This document shows, one piece after another, positions 12,401 through 23,654 of a stretch of DNA of 64,000 nucleotides. The translations under genes were made by a program, and so were the position numbers. The DNA comes from Thuidium tamariscinum. Its lineage: Eukaryota; Streptophyta; Bryopsida; Hypnales; Thuidiaceae. Below the pieces are notes generated by a model, which was not told the DNA's origin, ran no database searches, and worked only from the letters and a program-made list of their open reading frames with translations. How positions within the stretch are numbered: position 1 is the stretch's first letter; every line of letters starts with the position of its first letter. Location of the stretch: contig OX344752.2 of the NCBI GenBank assembly GCA_947034885.2, forward strand, positions 27,656,386-27,720,385, read 5' to 3'.

Positions 12401-13987
12401 TTGAATTTTAAAGGTCAATAGTTCTAAGATAGAACTAAAACATATCAATCTCAAGAAAAAAATTTAGGATTCTAGCAAGTAATTTAAACTTCTTTTTCTA
12501 ACAAGATTGTAAAAATTGAACTCAAAATCAAATGCTTTAGTAGGTGGGTTTAGGAAACTCTTTGATTGTCCATGAAATGAAACTCTTCATAACTTTCACA
12601 TTACTAGTGCAAATGAAATGAATCAATGAAAGCTTTCATATAATCATAATCAACTTTTGAAACAAAAAAATTGAAATTCTAAGAAGGAAGTTTGTTGGGA
12701 TCAACTATTTGTTCTTCCCACCAATCACATATTTTTTTTTTCTCGAGCACCAATTGAAAAAATATATATTTTCAAATATGAGATGTATTCTCCTATCTTT
12801 TAAAAAAATGTTACAAAAAATCATACCGTCATTTGGCAATATATATAAACCTTCCCCATATTTTCATTTGCCTTCTACTAGGTCCTTTAGAAATTAAAAT
12901 TAGACCTAAAAAATGTTTTTTAAAACATTGTTTAGGTGAATCTCAAAGTGAATCCTTAATTCATTTTTAAAAATATTCAAAAACTTTAATTACATATTCT
13001 ATTACTCTACAATCACTTGCACTACATGTACAATTAAATACATTTAGAATATCAATTTAATGTCATACAGATAATACTTTCAAAAATCCCCTAAGTGACA
13101 TAACTAGAAAAGCTAATAAAACCAATCTATATACTAGCTTTAGGATGAATGTACAAATTGTGGTTGGCAATGATTTTTTCATTATTTTTAGGCAATGTCC
13201 AAATTGATATACATCAAAATTGTAAAGTTATTTATATACATTGACATGGATGAATATGAAAAAATTAGACAAACTCATAAATTCATCTAAAAATGAGAAA
13301 AGTCGTTCATCTATGATAAATTAATATTGTCTCTAGACTATGTTGCAATTGAAAATTATCATCTATTAAAAATATCACTCAATATTCCTTCTAAAAAATT
13401 AATATATTTTTTTAGTGATAATTTGTCCCTAAAATATCATTAAATGTTGGCAACATGGATCCATACTTGAGACATGATTCTTAACTTCTTAAGACAACTA
13501 GAATTTCAATGATACAAAACCAAAACCAAAAAAGCAAAACAATAATGTTCCTTTTTTTAGATTTCTTTGTCAAATTGTAGAATGTGAAGTCACATTCTTA
13601 TATCAAAACAACAATAAGATAAGAACACCTAATGTCATATGGTAATTGAAAATTATTTAAATACTAGATATTGGTTTTAGTATGAAGAGTTGTTATGCAT
13701 TGTTAGTCAATTAAATTAAGGTTGAAATTAGATAAACTTACTTTGAAAGTGAACAAAGAATATATTTCAACTCATATTTTTACATTCATGTTCTAGAATG
13801 CTTTTGTGAATTGTAACCACTCTAACAAATTCTTTAATTCCTCAATTTTTGAGATGCTAACATCTCCCAAACAAACAAAATCTTTGTTTTTTCAATCAAT
13901 ATATAAATCCAATTGTCTACAACTTCTTATGTTAGTTCCCTAATGTTTGTACAACTAATATTTTACATAGTTCACTTTGCAAATATT
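9406..13987. other. AT-rich gene-free DNA
   Basis: Very AT-rich sequence with many A/T runs and only frames under 70 codons. I see no gene, RNA gene or bounded element. Confidence 0.5.
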
Positions 13988-14310
13988 CATTAGGGGAAAT
14001 TTGAGCCTTCGGAAGACTATGACATTAGATGAAATTTGAAGGCATTGAAAGACTTTAGGTTCCCAGACTACAGGAACATACTTTTTGCCATGGGAACAAG
14101 AATCCTACGTGGTCAAGACACTACCACGTAATTAAAAGAAATTGAATGTTTTTGGGACTTTTTTTTCCATATTTTAGGACCCAAATTTTTTTTTAAAAAT
14201 TATTTATTATTTTTTTTCTTAGATCAATGCCAACCTGATATTGGCTAGTAACATCGAGAACCGTTTCGAGATTAGACTCGAAACGGACCTCTAGTGCCCT
14301 CAAATGTCAT
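13988..14310. mobile_element. MITE-like element, sibling of the one at 32002-32278
   Basis: It starts CATTAGGGGAAATTTGAG and shares several blocks with 32002-32278: cttcggaagact, ggttccca, and AATCCTACGTGGTCAAGA. The right end contains CCTCAAATGTCAT, partly complementary to the left end. Two internal hairpins stand out: TACGTGGT/ACCACGTA near 14108-14131, and a perfect 10-bp stem CCGTTTCGAG/CTCGAAACGG at 14261-14286. The ends are less clear than in the sibling copy. Confidence 0.5.
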
Positions 14311-15743
14311 CTTATGGTTCTTGAATCCTGAAAATGCTATGGGAACATTGGGAACATTGCCATATCAATAATTTGACGTGTCAAGTAATAGCTGCATTAG
14401 ATAAGATTAATAAATTAACCATTTTTTTAAAAAAATAATCATTTTTTTGCTTTTCAATACATTCTAAGATTTTGAATTTTTTTTTTTAATTCAAAAATTT
14501 AGACCAATAGGGATTGGTCTACAACATTGGAAAGACTCTCAAGGAACAATCCTAAAACAATCTCTCAAAGGCCAAAAACTCTTCTAATTTTGTAGTTTCA
14601 AAATTGCAAGTATATTTCACTTCAAAAATATAATGTATAAAAGATAAGTAAGAAAAAATCTTTAGAAATGACTTCAAGTAGAACTAAACAACTTGATTAT
14701 AAAGCAATAAAATTCTTGTAAAATCTATAATCATTCAATCTAAAAATTATTTTATGAAGAATTTTCAACTCGTAATTTAAAAAAATATTCATTGATAAAT
14801 GATGATCATTTTAAGTTGTATTTTCTAGTATTTCATCACAAATTTGAATTTGGATTACTTGTCCTTAAAAAAATTCATTTGAATAGTCAAGTTACCAATG
14901 TCAGTAGTAAATTCAACCCTCTCCAATTGTACTACACTCCATTCCTTGTACATATTGAGAACCTCTCATGTTTTTTTCAAATTGGTTTTAAATTTTAATT
15001 GAGAACTTTTACAATGAGCAGTGAGTACATGTTGCAATGTTTATTAAACCTCATTTTTTTTTCCAAGACAATGTAGTAAAGAAAATGACACCCAATATCA
15101 TCAAAATAAGCATTAAAGAAAGATTCTTAAATGAAAGTGTTTTACATTTCATTCAATCTCATCGGCAATTGAAAGAAGATTCCAAATTTCTTAACATATA
15201 TTTATTAGATAGGATATGAATTTGAAAGTAAAGATTTTAGTTGTGTCCAAAATTGACCCTAGGTTCTTGTACTCAAAAAGTATACATTTTGAATCGTAAT
15301 GTAGAGGGGTTGGTTTCTACAACATAGTTATAGGTGACATGCTTGATTCTCCTTAAAAAGAAAGCCAAAACTTGATGTTCAACACCCCTTCCAAAATCCA
15401 ATAGTAACTACATCATTTAGAACAATACATATCTAACATGTTTGATGGATGACTTCACTATTAACTATAGAAACAAAACATTCATCCATAGGGAATGCAT
15501 CCTTATAGAGTTTAATCCTTAAACACCAAGGCAAACATTTTGCATCTGATGAATGACAAAGAATCTTCCCTTGTAGGACAAAAGCACAACTATTCATCCT
15601 CAATATTAGAGGGTGGAAAGGGGAGATCTTCTACACTCCTTTGACTTCCAATGAAGTAAATTTGGCTAATTCAAAGTAGATGATGTCACACAATATCAAA
15701 ATGCATGATTTCCATGGCCACCAGTCCGTCATTCAAGGGCTAA
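14311..15743. other. AT-rich gene-free DNA
   Basis: No coding signal beyond chance frames. Composition begins to rise toward the gene island after about 15.3 kb. Confidence 0.45.
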
Positions 15744-15921
15744 GCTCCCAAATATATGAGATTAGGATTGATGTTACCTTAGCAAACGGACACTATTCCA
15801 AAGGTATTCCAAAATGCTTTCGTAAGATCCTTGCTCCCAAATATATGAGATTAGGATTGATGTTACCTTAGCAAACAGACACTATTCCAAAGGTATTCCA
15901 AAATGCTTTCGTAAGATCCTT
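15744..15921. repeat. recent tandem duplication, 2 x 89 bp
   Basis: The 89-bp unit beginning gctcccaaatatatgag at 15744 is repeated at 15833 with about one difference (cggaca versus cagaca). The near-identity indicates a recent duplication. No function is apparent. Confidence 0.9.
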
Positions 15922-16401
15922 GCTATTACCCTCCACGACAGGAGGTGTGAACCTGTCATGAACAGTTGACTCCTCGGAAATTGGTTACGATACCCTGAAT
16001 CATGAGTGAAGGATACAATGATGCTCCCTCTACCGTATCTAAGATTCTCAGTTACAAGATACAACAAGAAGATTGAAAAAAATATACATAAAAAGAAGAA
16101 CATGATGGGGCATAAGTTCCAAGAGCATAATTGGAAATGACGGGCAGTAGAACCGAACAAGAACAGTGTTTCGTCAGTGCACTGTCAGTGCAAAATATCT
16201 GATCAGTTCATTATCTTTTTTACCTGCAAATAGAAAATTGAATAGAAAGGTGAGTGCAGGCAGCCAGTGCATCAATGGCTAAAGGCTGATCGAAGAGTGT
16301 AACTTACTTGTCCAGGTGAGGAAATTGCTGTAAGGGACCGACTGGCGAAAGCATACGGCTAGCCGGTGGCAAATGAGTGACTTCCGTCATATTCCTCCGA
16401 A

Positions 16402-17177
16402 TTATTGAAGCCAGTCAGTCAGGAACTCAGGATCCCAACGTGCCCCAGGGGGGACAATCGTGCAAGACCTTATCCTGGGGAGAATGTCATCATACAAAAA
16501 GGACATGAAAGCCGCGAGGAACTCAGGCTGGATAGCAGCTCTAGCTTTAGCCAACTTAGTTCCTGCCATATCCAACGGAATGACACCCTCTAAAAGACCA
16601 AAACGCATGTTCAAGGAACAACTGGGGCACTGGGCACTGGCAACAAGCAGGAAGAGGTGACGGAGCCAGCAATGACCTTGCGTCCATGTTTGCGTGCCAG
16701 CGGGGTACATCTAGGCAATGTCAGGCAATCAGGAGAGGAGGAGCAAACGCTTGCAACAATCATTCATTCACAAACCGCCTTCAGCTCACCTTACCGACAA
16801 GGAGTCCGGCCGCATTCTGTTGCTGCTGCTGCTGCTGCTGCTTGTCAGTGCCATGTGTTGGGTGGACGCCAGGTTGGAATGGAATCTGCTCACATCCAAA
16901 AAGAGGAATTCAGTAGGCATTTACAAATGGAATGCAGTTTAAATTTCAGTGAGTCACATCTCCATAGTAGAAATCATCTCCTGTTTCAACTAGGAAGCTG
17001 GCACGATTCAACACATGTAGCTTCAGGAAGTAAAACATCAACAGGGTAGCAAAATAGCACTTCGAACAAGTCAAGTTACGAAACTACTTCAGCGAAGTAA
17101 GGTTCGGTACCTTTGTGAACCCGGCACCTCTTTGACTTGGGTGACAACAGCCTCGTTCATCGGTAGAGCCCTTGAGG
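16402..17177 (-). CDS. hypothetical protein, 3' part of a possible multi-exon gene with poly-Q tract
   Basis: I do not recognise this protein. Three minus-strand segments keep an open frame when joined at GT-AG sites: 17177-17111 (starts with the last base of a codon and ends TTC ACA AAG), 16885-16790 (ends GTAAG|GTGAGC) and 16710-16402 (ends in a stop). Reading through gives GAGFTK then IPFQPGVHPTHGTDK, eight Gln, NAAGLLVGK, and a last exon with RFGLLEGVIPLDMAGTKL and DDILPRIRS. No upstream start was found. The region lies 590 bp downstream of the stop of the seven-transmembrane gene on the same strand. It could instead be that gene's long 3' UTR or a UTR with chance frames. Alternative frames across the middle exon give poly-Ser or an early stop. 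Confidence 0.25.
16819..16845. repeat. CAG/CTG trinucleotide repeat
   Basis: About eight CTG units on the plus strand with one TTG interruption. On the minus strand this reads (CAG)n and would encode eight Gln in the candidate gene at 16402-17177. Confidence 0.9.
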
Positions 17178-17763
17178 CTGCGAATGTGTGAATGTACTCA
17201 AGAGTACATAAAACCGGAGACCTTGATAGGTACACTGTCACACCTTGGAAAAATACAAAAGACTTCATTCAAATAAGCAAAAAAATAAGGGAGCACACAC
17301 TTGTGTATCCAGTTTCAGAAGACGTGGGCTACAAGTGGTCAGTAAAGGACTCACGCACTGAGATTGGATTGCAATGCATACTTTGAATGCATGGGATATA
17401 GTACAACTGTTCAGAGTGGCAGAATAGCCACGAACAGGATCACAGCTCTGTAGCTGATGACACTAGACAGCCAGTGACTTTTTAGTCACAAAGCTGGTTT
17501 TTGCATGTTCAGTCCCCTGAACGAGGATCAACAAGCACATACTGAAGGATTATACCTTTCTAATCCAACCTGTCCTCGAGGGAAGAACCGGGCTAGTCTA
17601 CAAATATACAGCTACTTATTCTCCTAGTCCATATGAAAGATGGCTCGCAGATTAAATAATCCACGACAGGAATGAAGCTCTTAGTTTACACGACAGTGAC
17701 TGGCCATCCGTATGGGCAACATAGGCAGCTTGTTGTAAGGACAAAAAAGGGGGTCGACTTGAA

Positions 17764-20700
17764 TCATACAATGCTTGATTGGTGAGGTGCAAACCCTTGC
17801 AAGCTCAAACTTGAATTTGATCTCGAGTGCAATGTCCGCGAATCACCACAAGAATTCTCAAACTGAAGAAAGGAGTAGCCCTTCAATGCCTTCACATCTA
17901 CCACAACCTCATCCACAAACGACATGGCATTCTTGTCCTCCTTGCCATCTACAGATCTGCTTCCTTCTTTCACAGCTCTGGGGAACAGGTTCTCTCTCCG
18001 GCCACCAGAGTCTGCGGAAAGATCCCCAGAGCCTCGCAGACGAAGCTGCAATCCTTCGTGATCAATCAAGGGCGTAGATAAATCGGGAGGCATAGAGGAG
18101 GGACACGTCATTTGTTGGTAGTTGGGAGACGTATTGAAGATGCCTTCCGGCTTCTTAGGTTCTTGGACAAAACCACCATCGTCGAAGGCAAAGTCAGACA
18201 CGCCTGGGTTCTGTACTATCACTAGCACCGGTCTGTTTGTACCTCCATTTTTGGATATAGAAGTTGGCTGCGAGATTCAACAATAGTAACTGTCAACATA
18301 CAAACATCTCAGACGGAGTAGTTGACATATCTTCTATATTTAGATTGTCTGGTAACACTATCTGGTAACGAGGTCTCTGGTAGTTAGCCCCCTTAATGTT
18401 GAAATGAGCTTTACGGCACAGAACTGCAGGAGTCTGTCACAACTTATGATAAACCATTTGTGTCAAAAAAACCCAAAAAAACTTATAATAAAGACTTTCA
18501 AAAAGTAGGTGCAAAAGTATTAAATCCTCTTCAACCACTGACTTTTACTGACACACGTGAACAACCGAGACCACGCTCACCGAATTCCTGAGTACAGAAA
18601 AGGGTATTTAAAAGTGGAAGAAACCCAGTTAAGCAGGACACGAATAGCAATGAAGGAAGCTCACCACTCCAATGTGCCACTCTTTATGATCCAAGTTGTT
18701 GAACTGTCTTTCATTAATTTCCTGCCAACGTTAGAATAGAAATGTCAGATTGCTGTGCACAATCACTATTTACTCGAAGGGATCGATTGCGCTCGAGGGA
18801 TCATGAAAAAGTTGAACGCGAGGGTTAAAAGCCTTACCACACTATAAATAGGTGGCAAAATGCGTTGACCAGAGGGGTGTGAAGTTGGAATGACGGTGAA
18901 AAATGGGGTCAGCTCTCTTGATCTAAAGGTCCATCTGCAGTCAAAGCATCGCAAGAAATATATAAATACAACAGCTGCCATTTTCTACTGGAAAACAGAA
19001 AAGCATGGGAAAGGGAAAGGGTCAAACATGACGAAATAAAATTCCAATTAAGGATAACCGCAACTGAATCATATAGATTTCTAATGACTTTGTAGTACCT
19101 TGAAACACAAAAGTGAACTCGCAAACAGGCAGATTCGCCTAAAATAATCATAGGTGAGAACTAACCCAATATACAAGAAGATGCCAATCTCTGTGAACTC
19201 ACGAACAAGAAGACGCATCCAGTACTCATTAGCCAAGCCATCCGTGCGAGCATGCATCTGCCATAATAACATTGCCAAACGTCAACACCTAAGGGATCGA
19301 GAGGACCAAACTGAGCTCCATGTTTGTTACCAGTTTACAGTAGCTCACAAAGGGACTTTCATTCGTCCAATTGTATTTGTTTATTGGTCAATACATGCAA
19401 GGTTCTTCACTAATTCTGGAGGATAAAATTTGGCCCCATCTGCATGATATTACTCAATAATTGACCACTATTGTAGCTCATCCAATCCTCTGCTACATTG
19501 TGAAGACCAAGACCATATTTAAAACCGTACGACTTACACAGCATTAAGCGATCAGAGAGTGTCCTGATAGCTTACCAAAATTTCAGCAACAACCATCATC
19601 AGCATTGCACGCTGAAACTTCCTGCAACAGCAAGAGGAGGGGCGATTTAAGATCAACTAGGTTGTACTCCAGAGCAATAAACCCACACTTTCAAATAATC
19701 GAATGCATGCTACGGTAATCTCCCCGAAGCTTACTTGAACATGCTATACTTTATGTAAATAGCAGTTTGCATCATGTGGACGCCTTCGTCCTGAATTTGC
19801 TGTAACTGCTCCCTTAGCACTGCAAGGGTGCGGGCAATGTGCACCATGATAACGTACAGTAGCAACCCATAGATAAACACCACCAGAACCTGCACAACCA
19901 AACAACAACAAGGCGGTCAATCAATCGAACAATTTCCAAATTGCACATACCCAAACAGCAAACTAGTGGATCACCTTACAGCTAAATAAAATGAATCGTA
20001 CAATAAAGATTAATATTCTTGTCAGTAATTCAATTTCACAACCGGGTTTAATGTTTGCTCTTGACACCTTCTTGAAAAAATTCCTCTGGGCACCCTAAAT
20101 CTTGCCAGCAAGACGATCCAGAATTTCAATCTAAGGTAGAAGCGATAGGAGCCTGATCCCATCTCCAGTTGAATGACGCCTGTTACCAACAGAAACTCAT
20201 CTCTTCCAATCAACAACCGTTTCGCTTTCAATTAGCAACCATTCGGTGTAAGCTAATCATGTCTATGGCCACTAATCTTTGAATGGAAACCAGGGGTAAT
20301 CCAGCGTCCCTCCAACCTCCCACTCGCATAAGAAATCATCCAATCCATTGAGTGAGAATTTTCGAGCTCAAGAGAGTTTGGCTCTTGTACTACCCAAAGT
20401 AATCTCTCTTTTCATGATTCTCCAATGAAACCACAAGTCGACATTGACCAAAAGAGTATCCTCACTCAAAACTGGAGCGGGGAAAGAAACGCACAGCAAA
20501 TTGTGGAACAGCAGCCTTGTACCCCGTGAGGGTCAAATACAACAGCGAAGCGAGGCCAGCGATGCTGCGGCGTTCAGCGACCGTCAGTTGCTCGTGCATG
20601 ATACAGTAGCCATGCGCAATCAAAAGGAAGGCAATGAAGCACGACGTCTCGAAGAAGATTCGCGACACGAAGACTCCGAAGGCAACCCAAAATGAACATG

Positions 20701-21462
20701 TGCTCAAGTTCAAGCACGAGTACCTAGAGCACAACCGCACAATTCAGAAACAACACGCAAAACTCTTGAACATGCTCTTGCAAAATTCAAATTCAATCTA
20801 TCACACCAATCTAACCAAAGAACACATTCAAACTCTTCACCAAATACTTAGAAATTCAATTTCAATTGCACACACTAATCTATCAAACGTTAATAAGTGA
20901 TTAGGTGAATCGCCAGCATCGATAAGAAATTGAGTTTTAAATGATTTCAGAATCACTACATTATGCGAAAAAGCACCGACACCGAAGTTAAGAACCACTG
21001 GGAGTACCAGAAAACGAAGGAGAGACCGAGAACAAGCGCCTTAAGCAATGGAACAACTGTCAACATCCATTGTAAATGACTAGTCTGCCAATTCCAACAC
21101 CCCACTCGTCAACAAGGGCTTCCAAGTACACCAAATAGGTTAGTCAAGAATTCAAATCTCCCGCGGACTATTTCAAAATCGCTCAAACTGACACTAAGAA
21201 AAACTCCACCGAGACCGAAAGAGGGCAAACAAGAAAGAAAGCCTGAATGACCCCTCCTTGATCTCTTTGATTGGCAAGCGCACCATACCTGCCATCGCCG
21301 CTTGCTCCAAGTGTTGAGCGTCCACAAGAACAGCAATAGCATCCACGTGATCAAGAGGCCAAAGAAAAGAGAAGGCAGCGGCCGGTACGACTCTTCCCAC
21401 TCGCTCGGGCTGTTATTACTGATCACCGGCTTCGCCTGCACATGCTCAATGGCCCCATCCAT
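17764..21462 (-). CDS. plant seven-transmembrane (GPCR-like) membrane protein, nine exons
   Basis: Exons (minus): 21462-21289, 21084-21008, 20723-20495, 19889-19735, 19621-19576, 19257-19166, 18934-18838, 18721-18665, 18267-17764. All junctions are GT-AG and the phases agree, giving 476 aa. Seven hydrophobic segments are visible: LPSLFFGLLITWMLLLFLW (exon 1), LKALVLGLSFVFW (2/3), FVSRIFFETSCFIAFLLIA and LASLLYLTLTGYKAAV (3), VLVVFIYGLLLYVIMVHIA (4), AMLMMVVAEIL (5), FTEIGIFLYIGWTF (6). Conserved-looking loops include AHGYCIMHEQLTVAERR and the ANEYWMRLLVREF stretch before the last segment. A Ser-rich, probably cytosolic tail of about 190 residues follows. It matches a conserved plant family I remember only as uncharacterised 7TM proteins. 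A link to the GPR107/GPR108/TMEM145 group is inference. It lacks the long lumenal N-terminal domain of those animal proteins. Ligand, pathway and localisation are unknown. Exon 5 is only 46 nt. Confidence 0.88.
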
Positions 21463-21721
21463 CGTGGGAGCCTCTCAAGACAAAAAACACCCCTCGCCAC
21501 GCTACAATCTCTCATACCAACTCTGTTGCATCCTCACAAACTAACCCCTCAATCAAGTAGCCTCACAATCAAAACCAAACTATCTGAAAACCAATACGGA
21601 GTACCTCAACACCCTCACCCAAAACCTCAAAAATCCTCACAATCAAATCAATAACGCCACTACTTCAAAAACCCACCACCAAAAGGTCGGTACTCCTTCA
21701 AGTACTATCATCTACCACTCG

Positions 21722-21800
21722 ATAAAAACCTCGCTCTCGCTCTCAATCGTTCTCCTCCTCTTCCTCTTTCGCTTTCTCTTTCTCTCTCTGCTCTCTCACC
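21722..21800 (-). promoter_or_regulatory. GA-rich 5' leader/promoter tract of the seven-transmembrane gene
   Basis: About 260 bp upstream of the chosen ATG the minus strand is almost purely purine (GAGAGAGCAGAGAGAGAAAG and similar). Such GA/CT tracts are common in plant core promoters and 5' UTRs. Position and strand fit transcription of the 7TM gene. The transcription start itself cannot be placed. Confidence 0.45.
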
Positions 21801-22187
21801 TCGACAGCAAATGTAAAACCAAATACTCCGAGGATCGAAACTCTCCAATACTCCGAGGAATGAAGCGTCTCCAGGATTGCAGTACACTATTTACTTGTTG
21901 ACAAGAAGTGGGCCCTGGGATGAAGCCCGTGCGCTGGCTTGGAAAGCTTCGCAGTGGTGATGGAATTTTTGCGAATTCACTGGGACGTGGAGAATTTTGA
22001 TCACATGCTGGAATTGGAAGTGCTGTTCCATGCTGCTGGGATTGATGATTCTATCCACGGCGGCGGCAGCAGCATCAGCGCTGAGCGTTGCTGTAGCGAT
22101 GATCTGCTGTCGTGATGACGAGCGAGATCATCGTCTTCTTCTACCCTGGCGGGAGGCTCGCAGGGGGAGAGACGGCCTCGTTTTTGG

Positions 22188-22297
22188 ATTGGTAGATTTA
22201 ACTATTGGTAGACTCTGGTACTGTATTGGTAGACTTTAAAGCGGTGGATTTTACTATTGGTAGAGTTTGGTATTGGTAGATTTCATAGTGGTAGATT
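22188..22297. repeat. GGTAGA-type imperfect minisatellite
   Basis: About seven imperfect copies of (att)GGTAGA(ttt), spaced 12-25 bp apart, for example ttggtagattt, ttggtagactc, ttggtagactt, ttggtagagtt and gtggtagattt. It lies about 0.75 kb upstream of the 7TM start codon. No function can be assigned. Confidence 0.7.
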
Positions 22298-23451
22298 TGG
22301 GGGGTTGAGGGGGTTATTGTGTGTTTTGATTATGCCATAGAGTTGGTGTTTACGGTGCCTGATTAGCTGGAGTGTTTCTGGTGGAGTTTAATTGCCTCTT
22401 ACTCAACGGTCAGAGGTACTCAGTGCTCATTGCAGTCTTTTTAATATTTCAATTTTGTAAGGTAAAGGTGGGCAGTCTGGGCAGCCCCAAACCGCCGCTT
22501 TTTACTACTGTACCTTGATACTAATATTATACCAATATTATACTGGTCCAATTTTCAATTTCTGGGGCTGGAAAATGAAAAAAGATTCCAACACACCAAA
22601 GAACACAGCATTTGGATATTATTGTGTGCAAAAGTTTAGAAGGGTCAAAGTTTTTCTGGTGGAGGTTTTTAAATCATTTCTTCCACATAGGTACATATTG
22701 ATTTCAGTTTGGAGATGTATCCACAGTGCTTAGAACATCCCCATAGGCTGCACATGAGAGAGGCCTGGATAGAAGATGCTTGCGGAGCCATTGAAGAAGC
22801 CCAGGCCCGGCCAAATAAATTTTCCCCACCCTAACACAGCAAACGAGCACGAGGAACAAACAATTTCAGATTTCAAGGTGCTTTGTTGTGGATTTTAAGA
22901 AAACAAACCCTTTCTCAATGCTAAAGTGACTTGAAAGTAGAAATTAAATTCTTCTTAAAACACATTGAGCCCGGCCTAATTTTCTCCATTTGGCCAAGCC
23001 ATCATTAAATTTGGCTAGGCTCGGACATTCCTTGAGTTTGTGTCATTCATTGAGTCCCATAGGGATGCTCTAATGGTGGTTTGGGGGCAATGGCACATTT
23101 GGGGACCCATCTTTTTGTGTACAAAGTGCTAGTATGTTTCATAAGAAGATAGAAAGTTCATTCAGGATTAAACATTCCTAAACCTCGACTTTGAAATTAT
23201 TTCGAAACTACTTTTCAAAGGAAACGTGTTCTTTTAGAGAAGAATTCAACAAATTTTGGAGAATGTGCAAAATGTTTGCTCAATTTTCTCAAAGGAGATA
23301 ATTATTTGCCATGGATGTGATGAACTTATTATTTGAGTGCACTATTGAATGTTACACATTGTTTTATGAATTGATCAATTTTTTTCTTTTTATTAGTTTT
23401 TTCCAATTTACTTGTCTTTGTTGCTAACATTATTAAATCGTGTTTGAAGTC
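22298..23451. other. intergenic DNA at the edge of the gene island
   Basis: GC content falls steadily through this stretch. No gene was recognised. The one open frame (22515-22733) has no recognisable motif. Confidence 0.4.
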
Positions 23452-23654
23452 CACTACAAGAGAAAGGGGTGTTTTAAGTAGTGTCCTAGACATCACGTCT
23501 TTTAAGTAATGTCTTTTAAGTAAGGTTTTAAGTAGAATTTTACTAAAAAGATAGTCTTTTTAGTAAAATTTTACTTAAAACCTTACTCAAAAGACATTAC
23601 GTAAAAGACGTGATGTCTAGGACACTACTTAAAACACTCCTTTCTCTTGTAGTG
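23452..23654. mobile_element. CACTA MITE, 203 bp, near-perfect hairpin
   Basis: Both ends read inward as CACTACAAGAGAAAGG, and the two halves are complementary almost to the centre (aaaaagatagtctttttag). It is flanked by GTC at 23449-23451 and GTC at 23655-23657, a perfect 3-bp target duplication. CACTACAAGAAA-type ends are standard for plant CACTA transposons, so this is a well-preserved non-autonomous member. The arms are so alike that a transcript through it would fold into a long hairpin. Confidence 0.92.

Noticed and set aside
16657..17049. 130-codon plus-strand frame with poly-Ala
   Set aside because: The poly-Ala is the CTG repeat read on the other strand, and the rest lacks protein character.
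21109..21462. 117-codon single frame starting at the 7TM ATG
   Set aside because: Only the first 58 codons are exon 1; the remainder is read-through into intron 1.
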